DNA of 48,647 bases from DAOVFN01 sp964607835 (GTDB lineage: Archaea; Aenigmatarchaeota; Aenigmatarchaeia; QMZP01): contig CAZSLL010000008.1 of assembly GCA_964607835.1 (NCBI GenBank), forward strand, positions 1 to 48,647, given 5' to 3'. Each line of letters starts with the position of its first letter. Position 1 is the stretch's first letter. The position numbers and the translations under genes were made by a program. This document shows positions 16,202 through 23,469 of this stretch, piece by piece. The notes beneath the pieces were generated by a model, which had not been told where the DNA came from, searched no databases, and was given only the letters and a program-made list of their open reading frames with translations.

Positions 16202-17361
16202 ATCCTCTTACCCCCAGCCAAGCTTTTTATGCTTTTTGTGTTCAGGATGACCAGCACTGCCGGCACCACTGTTATCGCTGCAAGGTAAGACATGAGCACG
16301 CCGAGCGACATGATGTCTCCGAGCTCGCCAATGAACTGCAGGTTGCCAAGGGAGAGCGCCCTGAATCCCAGGAATATGGCAAGCGCTGAAATGGTCATCG
16401 GCGGAATGACAGCGGGCATGGTCCTTGCTATGGCCTTCCCCGGTTCCATGTCCCTCAGCTCCTGCCTGAACCTCGTCACGACCTGTATCCCGAAGTCTAT
16501 GCCTATTCCCAGTATCAGGCTCAGCGCGCCCGATGTCTGTGCGCTCAGGCTGAACCCCGTGAATCCCAGGAACCCGAATGCCCATGTTGAGCCGAAAACT
16601 ATTGCAAGAAGCGATGTGAGCCCGTACCTCAGCGAGTAGAAAACCAGGACTACTATGATGAGTATTCCAAGATACGATAGTATCCCTGTTATGGCGAATG
16701 TCGGGCCTATCTGCTCCATTATGACGATGCTGGTCACAGGCCCCCCTGTCAGTGTGGTCTTCACCCCGGGAGGCGGAGAGGTCTCCTCAGAAATCGATAT
16801 TAGCTCCCTCACTATCATGTCAGACTCATCCTCTGTTGCGGCCTCGTATGATATTCTGACAGCCGCTATGGAGTAGTCATCGCTTATGTATGCAGAATAG
16901 GGATTTGATTCACCCTCTCCTGCCGAATCTATGATTTCAATTACCCTCCTTTCTGACATTGGAAGCCTTCCGCCGTTGGCCTGCCTGAGGAGGTCTGCGG
17001 CGCTCTGTGCCCTGGTGACCCTGTCTATGGCCCTGGATTTCTGGGCCAGCAGGTCCATATACTGCACGACTCCGGGCTCCCTGACATCCCTCGCCTCGCC
17101 TGAACCCGCGTAAACCGGGTTTGTTTCCACTGCGAAAATCACGCTCGAGCCCTGGCTTCTGAACTCGTTCTCTATGTAGTCGAACGCCCTTATTGACTCG
17201 AGCTCCTGCGGTATTTGATCTGAGAAGTCTGTCACGCCCTGTGTTATGAGGGACGAGCCTATCTGCGAGAGGATGAATGCTGCGACGCACAGCGCAAGCA
17301 CTGCTACCGGCCTCCTGGCCAGCAGCCTTCCATAGGCCTGAAGCTCCCTACCCATGCTCAC
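16198..17361 (-). CDS. RND/MMPL-type exporter, half-size (second half)
   Basis: 387 residues with one N-terminal helix, an extracytoplasmic domain (about 40-195) and five C-terminal helices, i.e. a six-helix half of an RND transporter. The segment LGIGIDFGIQVVTRFRQEL (about 288-306) has the acidic TM4 residue (GIDFG) typical for proton coupling. Full-length archaeal COG1033 proteins of about 750-800 residues hold two such halves. Here the second half starts 14 bases inside the first-half gene (17348-18538), so the pair is translated in concert. Confidence 0.88.
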   Translation of the reverse strand: MSMGRELQAYGRLLARRPVAVLALCVAAFILSQIGSSLITQGVTDFSDQIPQELESIRAFDYIENEFRSQGSSVIFAVETNPVYAGSGEARDVREPGVVQYMDLLAQKSRAIDRVTRAQSAADLLRQANGGRLPMSERRVIEIIDSAGEGESNPYSAYISDDYSIAAVRISYEAATEDESDMIVRELISISEETSPPPGVKTTLTGGPVTSIVIMEQIGPTFAITGILSYLGILIIVVLVFYSLRYGLTSLLAIVFGSTWAFGFLGFTGFSLSAQTSGALSLILGIGIDFGIQVVTRFRQELRDMEPGKAIARTMPAVIPPMTISALAIFLGFRALSLGNLQFIGELGDIMSLGVLMSYLAAITVVPAVLVILNTKSIKSLAGGKRI

Positions 17362-18538
17362 CCCTCCGTTTCCTGCGCGATGCCACCAGCTTTTCCTGTG
17401 CTATGATGAATGCTGGGTTCACGAAAAGCGCAGCTATGAGCGAGAAGAATATGGAGAGCGCCAGGGTTATGCCCAGAATCTGTATGAGCGGGAGTATGGT
17501 CAGTGTTAGAGCGAGAAACCCTATGATGGTGGTGCCGGATGAGCTCACTATTGCCGAGCCCACCCCTGCGACAGTTGCCTCTATTGCCCTGTCAAGTGTC
17601 CTTCCCCTGCCCAGGGACTCCTCAAGCCTCTTGACAGTGAATATCCCGTACTCTATGCCAAGCCCTATTATGAATGCCCCCACGGCTGCCGTGGCAACGC
17701 TCAGCTCTATGTCAGCCCATCCCAGCAGGCCGAAGGTCCACACCAGGCTGAAGAGCACGGGCGTGTACACCTGCAGGGTCCTGAGCGGGCTCCTGAGCAC
17801 AATTATTAGCAGGGCCAGAATTATGATTCCGGCGTACAAAGTGACGAGAACGGCATCCTCCTGAAGGAGCCTGAAAACGTCTGCATTGAGCTGGGGGAGA
17901 CCGGTTACTGTCATCACTATTCCTGGCGGCGTTTGTATGGTGTCCAGCTCGTTCCTTACTGAATCCATGAACTTTTCTATGCCCTCCTGCTCGCCGTCCA
18001 CTGATGCCGATATCAGCACAGTGGTGGCGGAATAGTCCCTGTTGAAGCTGTTCTCAATTCCCGGAACCTGGGAGAGCACGAACTTGACGCCCTCCAGGCT
18101 TCCTGGTATGGATGACCTGTCAGGGAACACATAGCCTGCGGAGAGAACGCTGTTCACGCCTGTCTTGCCCGGAAGGGCCTGCTGTATGTCCACGAGCATG
18201 GCCATGACCCTGGGGTCCCTTATGTCCTTGACTGTATTGCACGAAGTGCACTCGTCATCAATCCTGACGAGTATGAATATGCTGTCCGTGCCCCCGAAGG
18301 TCTCGCTTATCCTGTTCTGGAAAACTATCTCAGGCAGGTCCTGGGGAAGAATCCTGGTGAAGTCGCTCTGGATTCTCACATTGGGCAGGCCGAGCGCGAA
18401 AAGCGCTGTCATGGACAGAGCCACTATTATAATCAGTGGATAATACCTGCACTGGAAAGCCGCCACCCTTCCAAGGCCCCTCTCAAGTCTGGTCTTCCCG
18501 CTCACACAAAACACCGGATAAGTTTCCCATGAAGGCAA
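17348..18538 (-). CDS. RND/MMPL-type exporter, half-size (first half)
   Basis: 396 residues. N-terminal helix (YYPLIIIVALSMTALFALGLPNV), an extracytoplasmic porter domain (about 58-215) including RIDDECTSCNTV with a possible disulfide, then five helices; AFIIGLGIEYGIFTVKRLEE carries the acidic TM4 motif (GLGIEYG). The start is uncertain: ATG 18538 or a downstream GTG near 18505, because a TATA-like aataaaaagc at about 18541-18550 predicts transcription from about 18519. First gene of the RND-RND-CARDB-(MacB) unit. Cargo unknown; relatives move lipids, hopanoids or solvents. Confidence 0.86.
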   Translation of the reverse strand: MPSWETYPVFCVSGKTRLERGLGRVAAFQCRYYPLIIIVALSMTALFALGLPNVRIQSDFTRILPQDLPEIVFQNRISETFGGTDSIFILVRIDDECTSCNTVKDIRDPRVMAMLVDIQQALPGKTGVNSVLSAGYVFPDRSSIPGSLEGVKFVLSQVPGIENSFNRDYSATTVLISASVDGEQEGIEKFMDSVRNELDTIQTPPGIVMTVTGLPQLNADVFRLLQEDAVLVTLYAGIIILALLIIVLRSPLRTLQVYTPVLFSLVWTFGLLGWADIELSVATAAVGAFIIGLGIEYGIFTVKRLEESLGRGRTLDRAIEATVAGVGSAIVSSSGTTIIGFLALTLTILPLIQILGITLALSIFFSLIAALFVNPAFIIAQEKLVASRRKRRGEHG

Positions 18539-18568
18539 GCTTTTTATTCACTTTGTGCAGCCATTACC

Positions 18569-19246
18569 ATGGGCATGCTAAGCGACCTCTCATGGCCGGG
18601 AAGCGAAAGGTTCGGGTTCTGGGCGCTCAAGCTCACCCTGGTTAACGTAATGGTCTTCGCCCTTTCCCAGGCCCTGCCCCAGATGTACGGCTGGTTCACC
18701 CTGGTCTCAAGCCAGGCCTTCTCCAGTCCCTGGACCCTGCTCACCCACATGTTCATGCACGCGGACTTCCAGCACCTCTACTTCAACATGTTTGCCCTTG
18801 CGGTCTTCGGCTCAGTGTTCGAGAAGAAGGCAGGATCGCGGACATTCCTCGCAGTGTATTTCCTCGGCGGCATGGCCTCCACAGCCGCAGGCATACTCTT
18901 CTACCCCTCCACCCTGGGGGCCTCGGGAGCCATATTCGCTGCCCTGGGGTGCCTTGCCATATACAGGCCAAAGGCAGTCGTCTGGGCCATGGGCGTTCCC
19001 ATGTACGTGATAATCGCCTTCTTCATATGGATGGCTGTTGACCTCTTGGGCTTCTACTCACCTGACGGGGTGGCCCACGCCTCCCATCTGGCTGGCATGG
19101 GATACGGAGCACTCTACGGGCTCTGGCTCAGGCGGGAGTCCCCTCCATCCCGGGAAAGCCCCCCTGAGGAAGACCCCGGCCTTCCCACTGACCAGGAGAT
19201 CGATGAATGGGAGGAAAAATGGATGCTCAGAAGGGAAAGCCGGTGA
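18569..19246 (+). CDS. Rhomboid-family intramembrane serine protease
   Basis: 225 residues, six membrane helices. Conserved HMFMHADFQHLYFNMFAL (loop 1/TM2 region), catalytic Ser119 in LGASGAIFA (GxSG) and catalytic His173 in HASHLAGMGYG (HxxGxxxG) are all present. Rhomboids cut transmembrane helices of client proteins. The C-terminal ~45 residues are a polar, Pro/Glu-rich cytosolic tail ending in basic WMLRRESR, longer than in the core family. A TATA-like tttttattca about 28 bases upstream suggests leaderless expression. Confidence 0.93.
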   Translation: MGMLSDLSWPGSERFGFWALKLTLVNVMVFALSQALPQMYGWFTLVSSQAFSSPWTLLTHMFMHADFQHLYFNMFALAVFGSVFEKKAGSRTFLAVYFLGGMASTAAGILFYPSTLGASGAIFAALGCLAIYRPKAVVWAMGVPMYVIIAFFIWMAVDLLGFYSPDGVAHASHLAGMGYGALYGLWLRRESPPSRESPPEEDPGLPTDQEIDEWEEKWMLRRESR

Positions 19247-19317
19247 GAGGCCCGCCTCGTGGGTAATTATATAAACCTATCGCCACAATTAATGCCAAGG
19301 CCGGCATGGTGATTTCA

Positions 19318-19506
19318 ATGGCAGAAAAGGACGAGAAGAAGGGAAAGCTGGTGTGCAGCACATGCGGAGCCAGCGTGGAATCAGAGAAGATATGGACAGC
19401 CTTCAGCTGCCCTGCCTGCGGAAAAGAGAAGATAACCCGCTGCGAGAGGTGCAAGAGGCTGGAGAACTCCTATGTCTGCCAGGGCTGCGGATTCAGGGGT
19501 CCCTGA
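19318..19506 (+). CDS. Zn-ribbon RNA-binding-type protein (COG2888-like)
   Basis: 62 residues from ATG 19318, with Shine-Dalgarno GGTGAT five bases before it; an in-frame ATG at 19306 lacks one. Four CxxC pairs (CSTCG, CPACG, CERC, CQGCG) form two zinc ribbons. This small protein is regularly found immediately before the aEF1B gene in archaea, exactly as here (33 bases apart), and is predicted to bind RNA. A TATA attatataaa at about 19266-19275 drives the pair. Confidence 0.9.
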   Translation: MAEKDEKKGKLVCSTCGASVESEKIWTAFSCPACGKEKITRCERCKRLENSYVCQGCGFRGP

Positions 19507-19539
19507 GCGCTTCAGAGCCGGAACAAAAAAGGTGATATT

Positions 19540-19791
19540 ATGGGAGAGGTTATCTGCGTATACAAGATAATGCCTGACGGGCCAGAGTCATTCGATAAGG
19601 TGAAGGAGGCCCTGGAGGCCATGGAGCCCAACAGGCTCGAGGAAGAGCCTATTGCCTTCGGACTGAAGGCCCTGAAATTCACCAAGATAATTCCTGACGA
19701 GGGCGGCAAGATAGAGGAGCTCGAGAACGAGCTCAATGAGATAGACGGCGTGGGAAGCGTTGAGAACATAGTCACAAGCAGGGCCATGTGA
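19540..19791 (+). CDS. ef1b: Translation elongation factor 1-beta (aEF1B)
   Basis: 83 residues, the normal size for the archaeal factor, which exchanges GDP on aEF1A. The typical N-terminus GEVICVYKIMPDGPE and C-terminus ELENELNEIDGVGSVENIV match the alpha/beta sandwich that inserts into EF1A. Preceded by Shine-Dalgarno GGTGAT and co-transcribed with the zinc-ribbon gene. Confidence 0.95.
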   Translation: MGEVICVYKIMPDGPESFDKVKEALEAMEPNRLEEEPIAFGLKALKFTKIIPDEGGKIEELENELNEIDGVGSVENIVTSRAM

Positions 19792-19828
19792 GTCCTGGCT
19801 TTTTATTCCTTTATTTCAATCCAACTCC

Positions 19829-20425
19829 ATGAACGCTCCGGTTTCCCGCTTCCTGAGGATTGCAGGCATTTGCGGCCTCTCAGCCGTTGTTTTGTTCTCT
19901 GTTTCCGCAGGCCTGTCCATAGCCCTGCACCATGGATTCTCCTGGACAGGCAGCACCCTGAGCAGCCTGGGGACAGCATATCCCTCTGCCTACCTCTTCA
20001 ACTCCTTTCTCATGGTTTCAGGGCTACTACTCTTTGTTTTCTCAAGGGGGCTTTCTCACCATCTTCCTGAGGGAAGGGCCTCCTGGTTCGGCCCCGGACT
20101 CCTGGCAGGGGGCTCGGTGTTCCTGCTCCTCACAGGAGTGTTCACGAAAGAATACCATGTCCTGCATTTCTGGTCAGCCTTCCTGTTCTTCTCACTCACC
20201 ATCATGGGAATGGTTCTCACAGGGCTCTCCCACCTGAGCCGCTCGAGGAAGACAGGGGCGCTTTCCGTGGCCCTTGGCGCCTTCGCGGCCCTGATGTACG
20301 CCCTTCCCTGGCCCGGGACAGGGCTGGTCCTGCCGGAAATGAGCTCGATAATATTCGCCATGGCCTTCACGGTCATGCACAGTTCAAGGCTGCTGGGCTT
20401 TCAGAAACAGCCGGCTATTTCTTAG
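19829..20425 (+). CDS. DUF998 family membrane protein
   Basis: 198 residues with six hydrophobic segments. The first periplasmic loop has HHGFSWTGSTLSSLGTAYPSAYLFNSFLMVSGLLLF, the DUF998 signature (S..LSxLG......N..L...G). Family function is unknown. A TATA-like ctttttattc near 19799 lies about 28 bases upstream. Its 3' end overlaps the convergent L14e gene by 11 bases. Confidence 0.88.
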   Translation: MNAPVSRFLRIAGICGLSAVVLFSVSAGLSIALHHGFSWTGSTLSSLGTAYPSAYLFNSFLMVSGLLLFVFSRGLSHHLPEGRASWFGPGLLAGGSVFLLLTGVFTKEYHVLHFWSAFLFFSLTIMGMVLTGLSHLSRSRKTGALSVALGAFAALMYALPWPGTGLVLPEMSSIIFAMAFTVMHSSRLLGFQKQPAIS

Positions 20426-20918
20426 CCGCCTTCTTTCCTGCTTTCTTCGCTGAAGAGGCCTTCTTTGGCTTCTCTTTCTTTAAGGGAGCCTCTTTCTTCT
20501 CCCCTCTCTTCGCGGGAGCCTCTTTCTTCTCCCCTCTCTTCGGGGGAGCCTCTTTCTTCTCCCCTCTCTTCGGGGGAGAGCTGGTTTTCTTCTCCGGCTT
20601 TGCCTTCTCTTTCTTTGTGGCAGGCTTCTTCTCAGCCTTCTTTGCGTGCCCCTTTCCGGCCTCCAGCCCGAGCCTGCTGGTGAGGTTTGCTTCCTGGTAG
20701 GCCTTCAGGACATCAGAGTCAGCCGCGTCTGACTTTATCTTAATGGTGTCCTCCATGGGCTCGAGGTGATTAACGTTGCACCTTCTCCTCTTGACAGAGG
20801 TGAGTTCCTTGGGCCCGGTCACGAGCACGAACCCCTCGTCCATCCTCTTGACCACCACGCAGTACTTCCCGGCCTCCCTGCCGGCCAGCTTCATGCACAC
20901 CCTTCCAATCTCCAGCAT
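20415..20918 (-). CDS. rpl14e: Ribosomal protein L14e with Lys/Pro repeat tail
   Basis: 167 residues from ATG 20918 (MLEIGRVCMKLAGREAGKYC). Residues 1-80 are a standard L14e SH3-like domain (GRVCMKLAGREAGKYCVVV...VKRRRCNVNHLEP); homologues usually end there. The remaining ~80 residues are lysine-rich with a decapeptide repeat (KRGEKKEAPP type, three copies) encoded by a 30-base tandem repeat. The tail may contact rRNA or pack charge as in H1-like proteins. An upstream GTG at 20927 overlaps the L34e stop, but the ATG fits the family N-terminus. Second gene of the L34e-L14e operon. Confidence 0.93.
   Translation of the reverse strand: MLEIGRVCMKLAGREAGKYCVVVKRMDEGFVLVTGPKELTSVKRRRCNVNHLEPMEDTIKIKSDAADSDVLKAYQEANLTSRLGLEAGKGHAKKAEKKPATKKEKAKPEKKTSSPPKRGEKKEAPPKRGEKKEAPAKRGEKKEAPLKKEKPKKASSAKKAGKKAAKK
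20484..20573. repeat. 30-base tandem repeat inside the L14e tail
   Basis: Three direct copies of a 30-base unit starting gggagcctctttcttctccc at 20484, 20514 and 20544, followed by a partial copy. Unit length is a multiple of three, so copy-number change keeps the frame. It encodes the KRGEKKEAPP/KRGEKKEAPA repeats. Confidence 0.9.
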
Positions 20919-20923
20919 GACAA

Positions 20924-21193
20924 TCACTTCTTCCTTACCTTCTTCTTGAGAACCTCTTTAGAGCATGATGCGCAGAGGTTGCCCCCGTACGCCCTTGAGA
21001 CCTTTTTGCTTGTCCTGGGCTCCTTCTGGAGGGCCTTTGGCCTGAGGCTCTTGACCCCGTGCAGGACCCTGCTGCACTTGCCGCACTTGGCCTTGGAGGG
21101 GTGCCTCTTTATGTAATGTATGAGTGACGCTCCCCCGGGTATCTTTACCTTTATCTTCCTGTACGACCTTGAACGCAATGACGGCCTTGGCAT
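20924..21193 (-). CDS. rpl34e: Ribosomal protein L34e
   Basis: 89 residues from ATG 21193 (MPRPSLRSRSYRKIKVKIPGG). This matches the archaeal L34e N-terminus, so the frame extension to 21286 is rejected. Two zinc-ligand pairs are present (AKCGKCSR and NLCASCSK). Shine-Dalgarno AAGGAG lies just upstream, overlapping the stop of a short leader ORF. The TATA at 21299-21308 predicts an 80-base 5' leader. L14e follows at once. Confidence 0.95.
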   Translation of the reverse strand: MPRPSLRSRSYRKIKVKIPGGASLIHYIKRHPSKAKCGKCSRVLHGVKSLRPKALQKEPRTSKKVSRAYGGNLCASCSKEVLKKKVRKK

Positions 21194-21203
21194 ATGTTCT
21201 CCT

Positions 21204-21260
21204 TCAGGCGGCTTCAGCATGCCCGGTTCCTTCGGAACCGGAACCAAATTCCGCCCGCAT
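21204..21260 (-). CDS. Leader ORF of the L34e-L14e operon (18 codons)
   Basis: ATG 21260 to TGA encodes MRAEFGSGSEGTGHAEAA. It has its own Shine-Dalgarno (GGAG, in GGAGTGCATGC) and stops 10 bases before the L34e ATG, so the ribosome could re-initiate. The leader of L39e has the same GGAGTGCATGC string, a short ORF and the same spacing. It could be a coupling or autoregulatory element rather than a functional peptide. Confidence 0.45.
   Translation of the reverse strand: MRAEFGSGSEGTGHAEAA
21223..21241 (-). promoter_or_regulatory. GAA-triloop hairpin in the L34e leader
   Basis: On the minus strand CCGGTTCC-GAA-GGAACCGG is a perfect 8-bp stem with a 3-base loop, lying inside the leader ORF about 30 bases before the L34e start. 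A similar GGTGGC-GAA-GCCACC hairpin precedes L39e. Possible r-protein binding site. Confidence 0.5.
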
Positions 21261-21298
21261 GCACTCCTTTGCGGTTGTGGTTTCAATAGTTGTTTTCC

Positions 21299-21308
21299 CT
21301 ATTTAAAC
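21299..21308 (-). promoter_or_regulatory. TATA box of the L34e-L14e operon
   Basis: gtttaaatag on the minus strand; predicted start near 21275, leaving a leader of about 80 bases that contains the leader ORF and hairpin. Confidence 0.5.
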
Positions 21309-21381
21309 GTTTATGCTATGTGCTTCCGCTTAAAAAGGTTTCCTCGCCTGCTTGTGTTTCCGGGCCATAAAACAACAACAT

Positions 21382-22557
21382 CTACTTCTTGCCGAACCTC
21401 TCCCTGTAGAGGTTCCATGTGTGTATGAAGTCCGCATGCGGCCATGCCAGGGGAAGGGTGATGAACGCCTTTCCCTTTCTGAACATTGGATGCTTCCTGG
21501 CGTTCTCTATCATGACCAGCCTGTCCTTCCTGAGTATTCCGGCCTCTGCGAAGTCGCTGGCGTACTCCTCGAACTCCTCAGGGGTGGCCACGTGCTCGGG
21601 GAGCTCGTTCTTCCACGAGTTCCCGATGACCCAGTCTATTATCTCCCCGGCCCTCTTCCTGTTCCCCAGCCTTATGTAGTGCCTGGCCAGCATTAGGGTG
21701 AAGTGCGGCCACGGGCCCCAGCCACCGTTATTCCTTCCCTGGTATTTGGGGTACCTGCACAGCCCTCCCAGGTCCCTGTTCCAGAGCTCCTTCTCCACCC
21801 TCTTCACAGTGGAGCGCATCCTGGGGTCCTTGTCAGGGAAAATCCCGAAGTCGCAGAGGGCCAGCGAGCACGCGTCAGCATCGGTCTCTAAGGAACTGGA
21901 CTCCTTCAGCCTGATGGTCTTGATGAAGCTCCCCAGCCTGGAGTTCCACATGAAGGTCTTTATTCCGTTCCTTATCATGTTAGAGGACTCCAGCCACCTT
22001 GGCTTGGGAATCTTGAGCATGACGCTGAGATTGTACGCCTTCTCCATCGCAGCCAGGCACGTTGCGTTTGCCCAGAGCTCCAGCCCCTCCTCCATTGGAG
22101 GGAACTCGTGCACAGAGTTGGGTGTGAACACCAGGTCCTTCTCGGGATAGATGTTCTTGATTATGTATTCCATTGCGCTCTCTGCGATGTCCCAGTGCTC
22201 GTGGGCGAAGCCCTCGTCCCCGCTCTCCTCCACGTACCTCACCAGGGCGTATATGTTGAGTGCAGTCCCGTCTATCTGGATGGGCTTGTATGACGCGTCC
22301 TTTCCGTCCGTATCCACCCTCTGGGGAAAGGCCCCTGATGGGAGCTGGGTCCTGAGTATGAAATCCAGTGCCCTCCTGGCCTCCTTCATGCACCCGGCTG
22401 TTATCATGCCAAGGATGCATATCGCGTTGTCCCTGGGGTACACGTAGGGGTACCTCTCCCCTTTTGGCGTGGCCAGGCACCCCCCTGACTTGAGCTGGAC
22501 CCTCTTCAGCACCTTTATGGAATTCCTGTACAGGGCCTCAGCCTTTTTCCTGTCCAT
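21382..22557 (-). CDS. GH15-like alpha/alpha-barrel glycosidase, short form
   Basis: 391 residues without the N-terminal beta domain of classical glucoamylases. Segments YPYVYPRDNAICILGMI (about 36-52), PSGAFPQRVDTDG, LELWANATCLAAMEKAYNLS and GRNNGGWGPWPHFTLMLARHY follow the GH15-like (alpha/alpha)6 barrel, and LETDADACSLALCDFGIF is typical of the same group. No signal peptide. It overlaps the 3' end of the MPG-phosphatase-like gene by 20 bases, so they form a translationally coupled pair, suggesting a glucoside or mannoside of a phosphorylated compatible solute as substrate. Catalytic Glu assignment is not certain. Confidence 0.78.
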   Translation of the reverse strand: MDRKKAEALYRNSIKVLKRVQLKSGGCLATPKGERYPYVYPRDNAICILGMITAGCMKEARRALDFILRTQLPSGAFPQRVDTDGKDASYKPIQIDGTALNIYALVRYVEESGDEGFAHEHWDIAESAMEYIIKNIYPEKDLVFTPNSVHEFPPMEEGLELWANATCLAAMEKAYNLSVMLKIPKPRWLESSNMIRNGIKTFMWNSRLGSFIKTIRLKESSSLETDADACSLALCDFGIFPDKDPRMRSTVKRVEKELWNRDLGGLCRYPKYQGRNNGGWGPWPHFTLMLARHYIRLGNRKRAGEIIDWVIGNSWKNELPEHVATPEEFEEYASDFAEAGILRKDRLVMIENARKHPMFRKGKAFITLPLAWPHADFIHTWNLYRERFGKK

Positions 22558-23380
22558 AGTCGCCCTCCTCGATGAACTCCTTCACAATCCTGCCCCATTC
22601 CTCTGGCCCGCTTCCGTCCACTGTGATGAAAGCGCTACTGAGCGACCGGTGCTTCCCCCTGTGGTCATGCATGAGGTAGGGAACATGCACTGCCATGAGC
22701 ATGGAGAAGTCGTTCTGGGAGTCGCCCAGTCCCATGGTCACAGGGGGCTTTCCTGCCTCGAACCCGTACATCCCGGTGAGCAGCTTCACTGCCACCCCCT
22801 TTCCCGCTGTGGACCCCATGAGGTGGCAGAATCTCCCTCCCTTGGTGAACTCCATGCCCTTCTTCAGTATGAACTCCCTGACCCGGGGCTCCTGCTTGGT
22901 GTCCTCGATTATGAATGGCTCGTCATACTCCCTCTTCATTGCAAGCCTGGCCTTCTCCTTGGTAAGGCCCGTGAGCTCCATAACATCCTTTACTGACATG
23001 TCCCCGAATCCCTTCACTTTCAGGCCCTCCTTCTGCATGGCCTTCATGGCTTCCCTGAGCTCCTTATAGGGCTTTCCCAGGCTGATGACCCAGTACCCGC
23101 CCCTCTTCCTCGCCATTGCGGGCTTTTCATCAAAATACCCCGCGGGGATGCAGATGGCTTCCCCGTTCTCCACTATGAAGGGGTGGGTGTTCCTGGTGGC
23201 CTTCCTCAGGGGCTCAATCTCTGCCCTGGTCTTGCTTGAGCAGAATATGACCGGGAACCCCCTCTTCCTGGCCAGCTTCAGGGCGGGCCCAGCCTCTTTC
23301 CAGGAGTAGGTTTGGTGGTCCAGCAGGGTGCCGTCCAGGTCAGTGAATATGAGCAGGTCGGGGTCGAATTTCCTCGCCAT
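22538..23380 (-). CDS. mpgP: Mannosyl-3-phosphoglycerate phosphatase-like HAD hydrolase
   Basis: 280 residues from ATG 23380 (MARKFDPDLL), about 28 bases after a TATA-like ctttttatt; the frame extension to 23422 is not favoured. HAD motifs: D14 and D16 in FTDLDGTLLD, motif II CSSKT, and motif IV GLGDSQND near 225. The Cof-type IIB cap includes HPFIVENGEAICIPAGYF. MpgP members dephosphorylate mannosyl-3-phosphoglycerate to the osmolyte mannosylglycerate; glucosyl-3-phosphoglycerate is an alternative substrate. The synthase is not in the window. Confidence 0.82.
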   Translation of the reverse strand: MARKFDPDLLIFTDLDGTLLDHQTYSWKEAGPALKLARKRGFPVIFCSSKTRAEIEPLRKATRNTHPFIVENGEAICIPAGYFDEKPAMARKRGGYWVISLGKPYKELREAMKAMQKEGLKVKGFGDMSVKDVMELTGLTKEKARLAMKREYDEPFIIEDTKQEPRVREFILKKGMEFTKGGRFCHLMGSTAGKGVAVKLLTGMYGFEAGKPPVTMGLGDSQNDFSMLMAVHVPYLMHDHRGKHRSLSSAFITVDGSGPEEWGRIVKEFIEEGDYGQEKG

Positions 23381-23469
23381 CACTATATTATTCCCCTGGC
23401 TGGAATAAAAAGTTCGGGCCATTCCCGGAATTTCTAAAGGAAAATATCATCAAGCGGGAGGCTTTTTCC

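Noticed and set aside
20484..20573. Possible CRISPR array
   Set aside because: The 30-base units are directly adjacent without spacers and lie in frame within L14e.
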